Positions 48,701 to 59,031 are shown, numbered from the stretch's first letter. The stretch: 64,000 bases of DNA from Candidatus Endomicrobiellum calonymphae (GCA_031269945.1 JAISYK010000007.1:124001-188000), one strand, 5' to 3'. A program made the numbers and translations. The notes: generated from the letters alone by a model not told the origin.

Positions 48701-49576
48701 TTAATTGTTCTTGTAGTATTTGTCAATTAAAAGAGATATATTTCTGTAGTAGGGATTTGATGTTACGTTATCAGGAGAAGTCATAAATGATGTTTTTAAT
48801 GAGTCTTTACAGGCACATTTTCTTTCTCTTATAAAAAGTTTTTTAGTTAAGTTCTTGGTGACTTTTCTGCTGTTTTCAATATTTGTTGTAACAGTTTCAA
48901 TAGCGCTATTGTTTGTTACTTCTTCGCCTTCTTTCCATGCATCATAATCGGTTATAAGAGAAATATTTGCGTAGCATATCTCGGCTTCTCTGGCGAGTTT
49001 TGCCTCTGGAAGTAGTGTCATCCCTACTATAGAAAATCCTGCTTGTCTGTTTACTTTTGATTCGATCTTAGTGGAAAATTGCGGACCTTCAATGCAAACA
49101 TAAGTTCCATAATTGTGATGGTTTATTTTTACCTCATGAATACTTTGATGAATTAAGTTTCTTATTTCTTCACAAAAAGGTTGCGACATTGAGACATGGG
49201 CTACTATGCCCTTTTCAAAAAAAGTTGAAGGCCTATTTTTTGTTTTATCAAAAATTTGATCTGGAATAACAAAATCTTTGGGTTTTATTCCATCTTTTAA
49301 AGAGCCTGACGCTGTAAATGAAACAATTTGACTTACTCCTAAAGATTTCAATGCGTATATATTAGCTCTTTGATTTATCTCAGAAGGATTTAAAACGTGA
49401 CCTCTCCCGTGTCTTGCCAAAAAAGCACATTTTATTCCATTAATAGTGCCAATGATTACTTTATCCGAAGGTTTACCAAAAGGAGTATCAACATTCTTTT
49501 CAGTAATATTTTTTATGGCGTCAATTTCATATAATCCACTCCCCCCTATAAACGCAATTTCTATATCTTTTTTCAT
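48701..49576 (-). CDS. mtnP: S-methyl-5'-thioadenosine phosphorylase
   Basis: This enzyme cleaves methylthioadenosine (or a related purine nucleoside) with phosphate, recycling adenine. The protein has 291 aa. FIGGSGLYEIDAI holds the phosphate loop, LARHGRGHVLNPSEINQRAN is characteristic, YVCIEGPQFSTKIESKV is the substrate loop, and GMTLLPEAKLAREAEICYA follows. Specificity between MTA and other nucleosides is not certain. The carboxyspermidine route near the window start makes no MTA, so the MTA source would be elsewhere. Confidence 0.9.
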   Translation of the reverse strand: MKKDIEIAFIGGSGLYEIDAIKNITEKNVDTPFGKPSDKVIIGTINGIKCAFLARHGRGHVLNPSEINQRANIYALKSLGVSQIVSFTASGSLKDGIKPKDFVIPDQIFDKTKNRPSTFFEKGIVAHVSMSQPFCEEIRNLIHQSIHEVKINHHNYGTYVCIEGPQFSTKIESKVNRQAGFSIVGMTLLPEAKLAREAEICYANISLITDYDAWKEGEEVTNNSAIETVTTNIENSRKVTKNLTKKLFIRERKCACKDSLKTSFMTSPDNVTSNPYYRNISLLIDKYYKNN

Positions 49577-50299
49577 TTAATATATCCTCTTTTTTGTTTA
49601 AAATAAATTTTTTACTGATACGCTGCCGATTTCATATCTACCATGTTTTTTTATCATTACAAGTTGTGTCAACGTTAAAAATAATATTTAAAGAATTTTC
49701 TTGGCGACTTATTTTCGCAAGTTTTGATTTATTTCAAATCGATTTTCAAAAATTGATATTTTAGTAAAAATCACACCTCTTATATGCAAAACTCTACACT
49801 CAAAAGTTTCATTTTCTCTGTCTATCTGTACAAATAATCTACACTTACATCAGAGACCTTTAAAGTTTATTTTCAATAATTTTTAAATGTTTTAAAACAA
49901 ATCCAGGGACTCTAAAATGGCATCCACCATATTTTATGATGACATCTTTCACGCGTTTTTAATGGAGCACAGCAACAACATCAAAACATTCAATTGTTTT
50001 CACTTGCTCACCTTCCTCTATGGCTTATTCTTTGCCATCTGTAATAAACAAAAATGCACGATTTGAATATGATGTCAATAATCTTTTATTCTATATATAC
50101 CAATACTTTCATATTGTTTTCTTAAAAGCTATTTTTCAGATTTTAGTTACTTCTTGGCATCATTTAATTCGACTTGACTATATCAGCATAGAAACTCTTT
50201 GCTTGGGAAGCATCTTTTGTCATGAGAAGTTGAGCACACAACATTACTTTTCGCATCTTCTCAGATTAATTTAATACAAGTGCGATATATTCCATGAAA

Positions 50300-50476
50300 T
50301 TATTTTTGTTGCAATATTCTCTGAATACCTTTTGGAATTAAAGCATTTTCGCATTTTTTTTTCATTAATAAGCCAACTAATCTGTAATCTTCTATTATTT
50401 TTACTCCTTTTTTAACAATGATCCTCTTTTCATCAATCAGCACGACACAGAGTCGGTGATGAGAGCTAGAGCACAT
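50300..50476 (-). pseudogene. 58-residue fragment of an unrecognised protein
   Basis: An uninterrupted fragment starting at an ATG (50476) reads MCSSSHHRLCVVLIDEKR then IIVKKGVKIIEDYRLVGLLM and KKKCENALIPKGIQRILQQK. It has normal codon use and ends at TAA. The sense of the sequence looks protein-like, but I cannot name the family. It lies inside the decay zone, with related fragments upstream in other frames, so I treat it as a surviving piece of a dead gene. Confidence 0.4.
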
Positions 50477-51841
50477 AAATCAAAATTTTCTTTTGCGAAA
50501 ATTCTTTTTTTTTATTTTTGTTGAGTTTCTTTGCCTTAATCTTGAAAAAGTTATCAATACCATCTACTTTACTACTTTCAGACACAATTATTTCTTTATT
50601 CTAATAAGACCGTCAGTTTTAATTAAACCATTTCTAATATTAATACTATTTATGTAGATTTTAAAAACTTTTTCTGCAATTTGAGTTATTTCGGCCATGG
50701 GTTTAAAATTTTTTATTTATAAATCATTTTCTTTCTCTCTATCAATTCTTGAGGCTTATTGTGCATGAATTCTGCACAACATCCGCGGCTTCCTCAATGC
50801 TTTGTAAAGAATTATACAAGAACTCAGACATGACCTCATCTTTTGCAGTGTAGTTATTTGTTTTTTTTTGTAAAATAAAATTACTGCTGAATAGTCAATA
50901 TTGTCATCTTTCTCCTCTCATCCAACTCCTGCTAATATTTCCGTTATACCTATCCTTCCTATCTTCATAGCTAAAACACAGTTTGTTTTTAAGATCTTAT
51001 TTTTATCGATTCCTTTGCTTTTGACAGTAAATCCTCGAGACAATCTACGACCTTCAGATTCCCGCCTTACATTCGAGTGATTTGTTCGGATTTTTCTGGG
51101 ACATCCATGTTGCTAGTCTGTTTTTTAGCAATTTCAAACACTTGTTCCAAATTGTCAACCTTTTGAAATTACAGATCATCAACGCTAAAAAAATATATAA
51201 AAATCTTAGTCAAATCATTTCTAAAATTATCTTTTAATATATCCTTTATAGCTTGCTTAATCTTAAGCGAATTAACAGCACTATTCCCCTAACAAAACAA
51301 TGAACGTCCCTGACCTATCTTATAACAAGCCAATCTTGTGAGCTTTCAGGATGCTTAAAAATTCTTTTTTACTACAAAATATATGCTTTAAATCCTGAAA
51401 CCGATTCTAATTTAGCGCAAGGGTTACACTACCTAATCTTACTCGGTCGACTATTATATACAAATACCACACAGACTGAATACTTATCTGCAAACGGCAA
51501 CCCTAAGTAAGACAAGTTGGACTCTTACCCCAAAGTTACAACCATTGTACTTATGTACTTATCGACACGAACATCTTTTCTGCATTTATTTCTGTAAAAA
51601 AAAATAGACACCAAAAAGGTAGGCATTTTGTCAATCCGGCATATTGCCATTATTATAGTCAAGATATCTCGCATTATGAGTCAAAAGCACACAGAAACCA
51701 ACAAGATTAGCAAAAAACTAATTTTTATCTGTCAGATTTCTTTTTATTTTGCTAATAGGTTGATTTCGTACTATTTAAATTATTTTTTGGATGAACAACA
51801 AAAATTACTTATTCCCTCACTGTTATATTAAATTATACCTA

Positions 51842-51913
51842 CTATTTCTCCATTTCAGCAGCGTATTTATCCATCTTCACCATTTCATCTTCATACTTTT
51901 TTATAGTTGACAT
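51842..51913 (-). pseudogene. Possible remnant of xseB (exonuclease VII small subunit)
   Basis: A short frame ends MSTIKKYEDEMVKMDKYAAE with MEK and TAG. Just upstream, in other frames, lie LYEICANLQKYFKG, ITFKEGL and FCRV. Together these follow the pattern of XseB: a helix, then a D/T-F-E-E-G-L segment, then a long charged helix. The match is by eye and short, so this is only a suggestion. Confidence 0.25.
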
Positions 51914-52403
51914 TTAACCCTACAAAAATCTTACAACAACCCTTCTTTAAACGTTATCGTCACCCCTTAAAATATTTCTGCAGATTTGCACATATTTCAT
52001 ATAACTTATTTAACTCAAAAGTCTCATTTACTTGTGCTATCTAAAAATCCGAATAGCTTAGGGTGAAAACAACAGAATAATTCGTTCCTTTTTTTAATGA
52101 GCCAATTCAAATTATTTCAGTTCTAGAAGCACCACAACTATTTGTTATTTTTTTCATGGAAATTGCCCACGTATACAATAAGCGGTTTTCCCAAGGTTAT
52201 ACCAAATAATTCTCAATACCTTTGCTCTGGCTTACAGAGTTAATTTTTGGCAAGTGATTTTCATGCCACTTCGCTTGTTTTGTTATATAATATTTGTGCA
52301 CCGGACTTTCCGTTTTGTCATTGTAAATAGTAGCTAACACCCTGAAGCTTCTTAACAGCTCCAACACACCATCTAAAATTATTAACATAATCTTTTTCTC
52401 ACA

Positions 52404-53348
52404 TTATTTTCTTTTAAGAACTTTTAAAACTGCGTTTACAATATTTGTATCTTTTAATCCAAATTCACAGATTAGATCATAAGCGTCACCAGATTCGCCA
52501 AATCTGTCATTGATCCCGATCATTTCAATAGGGACAGGGTAATTTTTTACTATCACTTCAGAAACTGCAGATCCGAACCCTCCATAAATTTGATGCTCTT
52601 CTGCAGTTACTACTGCTCCACATTCTTTTGCGGTACTAATAATTACTTCTTCATCTATGGGCTTAATCGTATGTATATTTATAACCTTTGTTTCTATACC
52701 TTTTTGCTCTAAAATTTCAGCAGCTACTAAAGACTCGTATACCATTGTTCCACACGCCATAATTGCAACATCATTACCTTCTCTTAAAATGTTCGCTTTA
52801 CCTATCTCAAATGGAGTCTCTCCGTTCGTAAATATTGGTGTATCTTCTCTTCCATATCTTATGTAAATAGGTCCATCGACATAAGCACTCGCTATTACAG
52901 TTTTTTTTGTTTCAATAAAATCACACGGTACTACAACTTTCATTCGTGGAAGGCATCTCATTATGGCAATTTCTTCTAAAGCCTGGTGTGTTGCTCCATC
53001 AGGCCCGACCATAAGTCCCGAATGCGATCCAGCTATTTTTACGTTTAAATTTGAGTAACATACTGTTGTTCTTATTTGTTCCCATGGTCTTCCAGTTAAA
53101 AAAACTCCATAAGTCGATACAAATGGAATGAATCCAGCGATGGCAAGCCCTGATGACATTCCTATTAGGTTGTTTTCTGCTATACCAACATTGATAAATC
53201 TTTCAGGAAACCTTTCTTGAAAATTATTTATTAAAACCGAAGAAATGGTGTCCGCTCCTAAAACAAAAACCTTAGGATTTTTTTCACCAAGTTCAACAAG
53301 AGCTTCTCCAAAACCAAATCTTGTAGCTTTTTTTTCGCAAACTTTCAT
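52404..53348 (-). CDS. Transketolase C-terminal subunit
   Basis: 314 aa: the pyrimidine-binding and C-terminal halves of transketolase as a separate protein. FVLGADTISSVLINNFQERF, VGIAENNLIGMSSGLA, SHSGLMVGPDGATHQALEEI and YIRYGREDTP are family segments; AECGAVVTAEEHQIYGGFG and FGESGDAYDL close it. With the N-terminal subunit it shuttles two-carbon units in the pentose phosphate pathway. Its ATG overlaps the stop of the N-terminal subunit by four bases. Split transketolases are common in thermophiles and strict anaerobes. Confidence 0.95.
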   Translation of the reverse strand: MKVCEKKATRFGFGEALVELGEKNPKVFVLGADTISSVLINNFQERFPERFINVGIAENNLIGMSSGLAIAGFIPFVSTYGVFLTGRPWEQIRTTVCYSNLNVKIAGSHSGLMVGPDGATHQALEEIAIMRCLPRMKVVVPCDFIETKKTVIASAYVDGPIYIRYGREDTPIFTNGETPFEIGKANILREGNDVAIMACGTMVYESLVAAEILEQKGIETKVINIHTIKPIDEEVIISTAKECGAVVTAEEHQIYGGFGSAVSEVIVKNYPVPIEMIGINDRFGESGDAYDLICEFGLKDTNIVNAVLKVLKRK

Positions 53349-54211
53349 TTTATTTTTCTCTTCTCTTTGATTTCAATCTGTTTTATTATGCAATTTTTTG
53401 CTATTTCAGCTAAGGCTTTCTTAGTTAATTCTTTTGAAGGTATTTTCCCATGCCATTCAATTATATTCTCCATGAAAGAAACCCCCTTACCTTTAACAGT
53501 TTTTGCTATTATAGCGGTAGGCTTTTCTTTTTCAATTCTAAATTTTAGATATGCCCTATCAATTTCTTTTAAATTATGTCCATCTATCACTATAGTACTC
53601 CATCCAAAAGCTTCGTATTTATGTGTTAAAGGTTCAACATTCATTACACTTTTTGTAGCACCATCTATTTGCAAACCATTATCATCAACAATTGCACATA
53701 GATTATTGAGCTTATAGTGAGCTGCTGACATAACAGCTTCCCATACGCTGCCTTCTTGTTGTTCTCCATCTCCCATAAGTACATAAATTTTATTGTTTTT
53801 ATTCATTTTTTTCATCCCTAGCGCAATCCCTGCTCCAATTGACAAACCATAGCCCAATGAACCAGTAGATACCTCTATCCCTGGAAGCTCTCTATCTTTT
53901 GCTGGATGTCCTTGCAGTCTACTCCCAACCTTTCTTAAAGTACTTAGTTCGTTATAATTAAAACATCCAAGTTGAGATAGAATTGCATAAAGAACAGGAC
54001 AAACATGTCCTTTAGATAAAATAAAGTAGTCTCTATCAGGATCTTTTGTATTTTTAGGGTCAAATTTCATGTGATTTAAATACAATGACACTAGAAGTTC
54101 AACGGATGACAAACTTCCACCTGGATGCCCAGAACCTGCACTATAAAGCATTTTAATAATATCTCTTCTGACATTGGCACATGTTACACTTAAGTCTGAT
54201 ACTTCAATCAT
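53345..54211 (-). CDS. Transketolase N-terminal subunit
   Basis: 288 aa: the thiamine diphosphate-binding half. SAGSGHPGGSLSSVELLVSL, KGHVCPVLYAIL and GSRLQGHPAKDRELPGIEVS precede the TPP/metal motif GDGEQQEGSVWEA followed by DDNGLQIDG. The C-terminal tail SFMENIIEWHGKIPS is typical. It is the first gene of the tkt pair; rpiB and tpiA follow upstream in the same orientation. Confidence 0.95.
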   Translation of the reverse strand: MIEVSDLSVTCANVRRDIIKMLYSAGSGHPGGSLSSVELLVSLYLNHMKFDPKNTKDPDRDYFILSKGHVCPVLYAILSQLGCFNYNELSTLRKVGSRLQGHPAKDRELPGIEVSTGSLGYGLSIGAGIALGMKKMNKNNKIYVLMGDGEQQEGSVWEAVMSAAHYKLNNLCAIVDDNGLQIDGATKSVMNVEPLTHKYEAFGWSTIVIDGHNLKEIDRAYLKFRIEKEKPTAIIAKTVKGKGVSFMENIIEWHGKIPSKELTKKALAEIAKNCIIKQIEIKEKRKIK

Positions 54212-54368
54212 TGTTATGTATAATCTCTCTTTTAATTATTATTACTTCAATAAAATATATCTCTCACCTTGTTTATACTAAAAAATATTTAAATATAAAA
54301 AATATCATCCAGTAGAAAATGAAAACCATAACACAAGGATACTAAGAAGAAAACAATTTTAATATTAG

Positions 54369-54836
54369 TTAATATTGTTTTTCAATTTCTTTAATTTTTT
54401 TTATTCTTTGAGAATGTCTTTCTTCAAATTGAGTTCTAAGAAAAATTTCTATCCTATGACAAATGTCATCTAAAGCGGTAGTTCTTGATCCCAAGCATAT
54501 AATATCTGCCGCATTATGTTGAGCCGCAAGTTTTGCAGTATTTTCGTCCCAGCAAGTTGCCGCAATTACATTTTTAATTTTATTTGCAGCAATGGACATA
54601 CCAATTCCTGTTCCACATATAAGAATTCCCTTATCTGCCCTTTTAGTAAGAATAGCTTTCGACACTTTTAGGGCAAAATCTGGATAATCGCAACTACTGT
54701 CTCCATTGAAACCAAAATCTTCAATTTCATATCCACTGCTCTGTAAATAATTTTTTACTTTACCTCTTATTTTGGTAGCGGTATGATCAGTACCAAAAGC
54801 CAACTTTTTAATCTTGTGCGTAATAATATTTCCCAT
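54369..54836 (-). CDS. rpiB: Ribose-5-phosphate isomerase B
   Basis: This enzyme interconverts ribulose-5-phosphate and ribose-5-phosphate. The protein has 155 aa. FGTDHTATKIRGKVKNYL binds the substrate, YPDFALKVSKAI follows, and ICGTGIGMSIAANKIKNV carries the catalytic cysteine region. HNAADIICLGSRTT ends the core. Position next to transketolase genes supports the pentose-phosphate role over an allose enzyme. Confidence 0.94.
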   Translation of the reverse strand: MGNIITHKIKKLAFGTDHTATKIRGKVKNYLQSSGYEIEDFGFNGDSSCDYPDFALKVSKAILTKRADKGILICGTGIGMSIAANKIKNVIAATCWDENTAKLAAQHNAADIICLGSRTTALDDICHRIEIFLRTQFEERHSQRIKKIKEIEKQY

Positions 54837-54882
54837 TGTTACAAGTAGCTCATGCTACAAAATATACTATATGTATGTGCGG

Positions 54883-55638
54883 TTATTCAAAAAATCTAAT
54901 AAGTTTGATGAAAGATTCGGCTTCCAAGCTTGCTCCCCCTACCAAACCACCATCAATATCTGGTTTCTTCATAAGATCTGATATATTATCTGGACTTACA
55001 GAACCTCCATAAAGAATTCTTACTTCATAAGCAACATCTTTACTGTACATTTGCTCATATATTTTTCTTATGAAGTGATGTATTTGTTGAGCTTGGTCTG
55101 GAGATGCAGTTTTACCTGTCCCTATGGCCCACACAGGTTCGTAAGCTATGACTAGTGAAGATGCTTGTCCCAATGTAAGTCCAAACAAACTTTCTCTTAT
55201 TTGCTTTTCTATAACCTTAGAAGTCATGTTACTTTCTCTTTCTTTAAGAGTTTCTCCTACACAAACTATAGGCGTAATAGTGGTTGAAAAAGCTGCTTTT
55301 GTTTTTCTATTTACGATTTCATTAGTTTCGACAAAATATTGTCTGCGTTCTGAGTGACCTATTATAGCGTAAGAACAACCTATATCTTTTATCATTGTTG
55401 GAGAAATTTCCCCGGTGAATGCCCCTTTTAATTCCCAAAAAAGATTTTGTGATCCTAAATTAATATTTGAACCTTTAATTTCATTATTTACTGCATATAG
55501 TGCTGTAAAAGCAGGACAGACCAATATTTCAACATTTGTTACATAGTGAACCATATTTTTAAGTATTTTTATGAGTTCAACAGATTCTGAAACAGTTTTA
55601 TTCATTTTCCAATTTCCTGCCATTAACGGCTTTTTCAC
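54883..55638 (-). CDS. tpiA: Triosephosphate isomerase
   Basis: Glycolytic TIM barrel, 251 aa. MAGNWKMNKT holds the active-site Asn and Lys, YAIIGHSERRQYF the catalytic His, and IAYEPVWAIGTGKTA the catalytic Glu; ILYGGSVSPDNI is the phosphate loop. The start has eight G on the coding strand (55648-55655) upstream, as at asd. It is the first of the tpiA-rpiB-tkt genes. Confidence 0.97.
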   Translation of the reverse strand: MKKPLMAGNWKMNKTVSESVELIKILKNMVHYVTNVEILVCPAFTALYAVNNEIKGSNINLGSQNLFWELKGAFTGEISPTMIKDIGCSYAIIGHSERRQYFVETNEIVNRKTKAAFSTTITPIVCVGETLKERESNMTSKVIEKQIRESLFGLTLGQASSLVIAYEPVWAIGTGKTASPDQAQQIHHFIRKIYEQMYSKDVAYEVRILYGGSVSPDNISDLMKKPDIDGGLVGGASLEAESFIKLIRFFE

Positions 55639-56836
55639 AAAACTTCACCCCCCCCTCTTTTTATTATAAAGTTCCACAACTCTGCCGCCTCATTGTATTG
55701 AATCATAACCAATTTTTCAATACGTTTAAATTAAATTCGTCACTTAATAAGCTATTTTATACAAAACCTAAGATATTTAATCATTTTTTCAAACTTGTTT
55801 GAAAAATAAATCTTTTTTTGCAAATTACTATTTTGTATTTATTATACATTCTTTTTATAGGTGAAAAACGCACTTCAGAAAAAATCTCAAATACTTTTTC
55901 TATGTCTATGACACCTTGAAAAACGGATATCGCAACGGATTATTTTGCAATACCGTAATTTGTTATATATACTTTAAACTCAATGGCTTCATTTTGGTCT
56001 AGAACGTAAATACATATAATTTTAATAGCCTGTTGCAACACAACATCTTTAGGGTATCTCTCTTCATCAGACACATAACCTATTTTCTTTTTTTATACTC
56101 TTCGTAAAATTCATTTTTGGAGTTTTTGTATTATTCATGTCGTGTATAAAAGTGTATATGGTACTTATGCAAACTTAAATAATCAAAATTTTATCGCCAT
56201 TTTAAAGCGGCACCTAAATACAAAATCTTTTAGAATTCAAACTTGTGGACACTATTATTCCACAACGAAGAGCACATAAATCTATGGGTATGGTCGAAAT
56301 AATTTCGTCACATTTTTTAATTATGAATTTTTGAAAAGTGTATTCTCTTAAAATTACATTTTAAATTTGAGTACTTTTTCTTAACTTAAATGATTATAAA
56401 TTCTGATTATCAAGTAAAGTCTTTTGAATTTTTAAATATTCATGAAGCTATCCCTGTTCTTATTCACACCAGGAAACGCCAACACGTGACTCCGCATTTT
56501 TTAGTTTATATGGGAACTTTCTTACTAGGCTACTTTAAATTAATTTTATTCACAACAATTAAACAAAACGCGTCGTCTCCTCTTTTTAAGTACCTTTTAA
56601 ACTTATATAGGCCCACTCGCAGCGATCTCCGCAGTAACAAGTAACCTCATAAATCCCAAGGTGATTGATTATATATAAGTTCTATTTGTTTACAAACTGC
56701 ATCTTGTTGATAAGGGGAATACTACCTGCCGCCATTTCAGCACACTTTGGTTGTAAAATTCATCCGTTCTGCCAACACACTCATAATTTTTATTACCCTG
56801 ATGGTACCTTAAAATTTTCAATTGTGCCCAGTTAAA
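55639..56836. other. Decay zone between tpiA and nfnB
   Basis: No intact gene is present. On the minus strand the longest protein-like run is about 55870-56100: GYVSDEERYPKDVVLQQAIK, then VLDQNEAIEFKVYITNYGIA, then VFEIFSEVRFSPIK, with one internal stop. Nearer to nfnB are other fragments (RTDEFYNQSVLKW; LYKFKRYLKRGDDAF). They may be leftovers of one gene, which I do not recognise. The 56390-56644 plus-strand frame has no family features. Confidence 0.6.
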
Positions 56837-58198
56837 TTATCTTTTAAGATATTTTTCTATTTCTCTTGCTGCTCTCTTTCCCATACCCATTGCTTCTATA
56901 ACGGTAGTTCCACCAATAATGTCTCCTCCTGCGAAAATACCAGGTAGTGAAGTCATGAGACTATTATCGGTTATAACATATCCGCTGGTGTCGGTAATCA
57001 AACCGTCAATAAGTGATGGCAAAATCGGATTTGGATGTAAACCCAAAGCCAAAACTACCATGTCTGCCTTTATAATATAATTAGATCCAACAACTTTGTG
57101 AAAATATCTTCTACCTAAACTATCAATATTTGCTAGTTCTATTTTTATACACTCAACGGCTTTAACGAATCTTTTTTCATTTCCGATGAATTTCACTGGA
57201 CTTGTCAAAGTTACAAACTCTATTCCTTCTTCTTTTGCATGAATTTGCTCTTCTTCCCTTGCTGGTATTTCGTCTTCGGTTTTTCTATAAACGAGTTTAA
57301 CATTTTCTGCACCAAGCCTTAGCGCTGTTCTAGCTGTATCCATCGCGGTATTCCCTCCGCCTATAACCACTACATTCCTGGCTCTATATACAGGCGTGTC
57401 ATAGCTAGGAAAATCGAAAGAATGCATAAGATTTACCCGCACTAAAAATTCATTTGCAGAATAAATGTGATTCAAATTTTCGCCTGATATTTTAGGAAAT
57501 ATAGGAAGTCCAGCACCAGTAGCAATAAATACAGCCTTGTATCCCTCATCAAATAATTCTTTTATTGTTTTCGTTCTTCCTATAAGGACGTTTAAAATTA
57601 TTTTCATTCCAAGTTTTTTTAAATTGTGTAATTCCAAATCTAGAACATCCTTAGGTAGTCTAAATTCAGGAATTCCATAACGTAAAACTCCACCAACGTC
57701 ATGTAAAGATTCGTAAACTGTAACATCGTATCCAATTTTTAACAGCTCCCCGCCACACGTTAGGCCGGCTGGCCCAGACCCTATAACAGCAATTTTAATA
57801 CCATTTTTGTTAATTGCAATATTTGAATTATCTCTAGTGCTAGCATCTGCTGCGTATCGTTCTAAATTTCCAATACTAATACTTTCATTTCTTTTTGATA
57901 AAACGCAAAATTTCTCGCATTGATTTTCTTGAGGACAAACTCTGCCACATACTGCAGGGAGGTTGTTTCTCCGCCTTAAAACTATTGCAGCTTGTTTAGG
58001 ATCGTTTTGAGTAAGATATTTTATAAACCCAGGTATATCAACTCCAACAGGACAACCACGAATGCACAACGATTCCTGACATTGAAGACATCTTTTTGCC
58101 TCTTTTAGCATTTCACTTTGAGTATAACCACAATTTACTTGTTCGAAATCTTTTTTTCTAATATTTGGATCCCTCGCGGGCATTTTTATTTTTTGCAA
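56837..58198 (-). CDS. nfnB: NfnB/GltD-like NADPH-binding flavoprotein subunit
   Basis: 453 aa with the glutamate-synthase-small-subunit fold. The N-terminal iron-sulfur cysteines are in RCLQCQESLCIRGCPVGVDI and CGRVCPQENQCEKFC. FAD binding is VIGSGPAGLTCGGELLKIGY and the NADP site VIGGGNTAMDTARTALRLGA; GIFAGGDIIGGTTVIEAM closes it. With the upstream NfnA-like gene, overlapping by 13 bases, this most likely forms the electron-bifurcating NADH-dependent ferredoxin:NADP oxidoreductase. The alternative is sulfide dehydrogenase/ferredoxin-NADP reductase (SudAB), which is nearly the same protein pair. No glutamate-synthase large subunit lies nearby. Confidence 0.85.
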   Translation of the reverse strand: MQKIKMPARDPNIRKKDFEQVNCGYTQSEMLKEAKRCLQCQESLCIRGCPVGVDIPGFIKYLTQNDPKQAAIVLRRRNNLPAVCGRVCPQENQCEKFCVLSKRNESISIGNLERYAADASTRDNSNIAINKNGIKIAVIGSGPAGLTCGGELLKIGYDVTVYESLHDVGGVLRYGIPEFRLPKDVLDLELHNLKKLGMKIILNVLIGRTKTIKELFDEGYKAVFIATGAGLPIFPKISGENLNHIYSANEFLVRVNLMHSFDFPSYDTPVYRARNVVVIGGGNTAMDTARTALRLGAENVKLVYRKTEDEIPAREEEQIHAKEEGIEFVTLTSPVKFIGNEKRFVKAVECIKIELANIDSLGRRYFHKVVGSNYIIKADMVVLALGLHPNPILPSLIDGLITDTSGYVITDNSLMTSLPGIFAGGDIIGGTTVIEAMGMGKRAAREIEKYLKR

Positions 58199-59031
58199 CA
58201 GTTACACTCCCGATTATGTTTAAATTTATCAATTGCTATCTTTTCAAAATTTTTAAACAAGTCTAGTCTTGAAACAAGCTCTTCCCAATCTACCAAACTA
58301 GCATCAAATTCAGGACCGTCAACGCAAGCAAATTTAGTTTTATTATTTACAGTAATTCTACAAGCTCCGCACATTCCAGCACCATCGAGCATTATAGGAT
58401 TCAAAGAAACTATAGTTTTTATATTTTTTTTTCTTGTAATTTCAGATATAGCTTTCATCATGTATACTGGCCCTACAGCATATATAATATCCACTTTTTC
58501 TTTGTTTATAACTTTTTTTAAAACATCCGTGACGTATCCTTTTATGCCATATGTTCCATCATTTGTGGCGAAAAAAACAGAGCTGCTACATTGTTTTAAT
58601 TCATCTTTAAGTATTATTAAGTCTTTACATCTAGCACCTATTATGGTAATGATTTTGTTGTCAAGGTTTTTTAATTCTTTTATAATTGGTAAAATTTCAG
58701 CTGTCCCTACACCTCCAGCAATTGCAGCAACAGTGCCGTACTTTTTTATTTCTGTAGGATGCCCTAGCGGACCAGCAAAATCCTTTATATATTCTCCTAT
58801 AGAAAGAGAAGCAAGTTGCATCGTAGTTTTGCCTAGTTCTTGAAAAATTATTTTCACTAAACCCTTCTCTAAATTTGTTCCAGCTATAGTTAAAGGGATA
58901 CGTTCACCTCTATCATTAATTCTAAGCATAACAAACTGCCCGGCTTTTGCGTTTTTTGCAATGTCAGGAGCATAGATTTCATAACTTTTTATTTTTGGTC
59001 CAATTTCATCTGTACTAATAATTTTATACAT
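58186..59031 (-). CDS. nfnA: NfnA/PyrK-like FAD and [2Fe-2S] subunit
   Basis: 281 aa: an N-terminal FAD domain of ferredoxin-reductase type (RIPLTIAGTNLEKG), an NAD domain (GGVGTAEILPIIKEL), and a C-terminal [2Fe-2S] motif DGAGMCGACRITVNNK followed by FACVDGPEFD. This is the same layout as NfnA, SudB and PyrK. The direct overlap with nfnB favours the Nfn/Sud complex over a dihydroorotate dehydrogenase subunit; no pyrD is nearby. It is likely to balance NADH, NADPH and ferredoxin pools in an anaerobe. Confidence 0.87.
   Translation of the reverse strand: MYKIISTDEIGPKIKSYEIYAPDIAKNAKAGQFVMLRINDRGERIPLTIAGTNLEKGLVKIIFQELGKTTMQLASLSIGEYIKDFAGPLGHPTEIKKYGTVAAIAGGVGTAEILPIIKELKNLDNKIITIIGARCKDLIILKDELKQCSSSVFFATNDGTYGIKGYVTDVLKKVINKEKVDIIYAVGPVYMMKAISEITRKKNIKTIVSLNPIMLDGAGMCGACRITVNNKTKFACVDGPEFDASLVDWEELVSRLDLFKNFEKIAIDKFKHNRECNCCKK

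Larger units (their letters stand above)
49577..52403. other. Decay zone of 2.8 kb without an intact gene
   Basis: No full-length gene is present on either strand. Several protein-like pieces survive on the minus strand in changing frames. They include NSLKIKQAIKDILKDNF (about 51235-51285), QVFEIAKKQTSNMD, GGNLKVVDCLEDLLSKAKES (about 51010-51070), DEVMSEFLYNSLQSIEEAAD (about 50780-50845) and KRVKDVIIKYGG (about 49940-49975). They look like the remains of one or two large genes, which I do not recognise. Plus-strand open frames at 50020-50274 and 51628-51831 lack any familiar feature. Confidence 0.7.

Noticed and set aside
50020..50274. Plus-strand 84-codon frame in the graveyard
   Set aside because: No start context or family features; the minus strand carries the protein-like fragments.
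51628..51831. Plus-strand 67-codon frame
   Set aside because: Lies in decayed DNA with no start signal or recognisable domain.
52197..52388. Minus-strand 63-codon frame just after transketolase
   Set aside because: It may be a fragment of a lost gene, but I could not match it to any family and it lacks a start signal.
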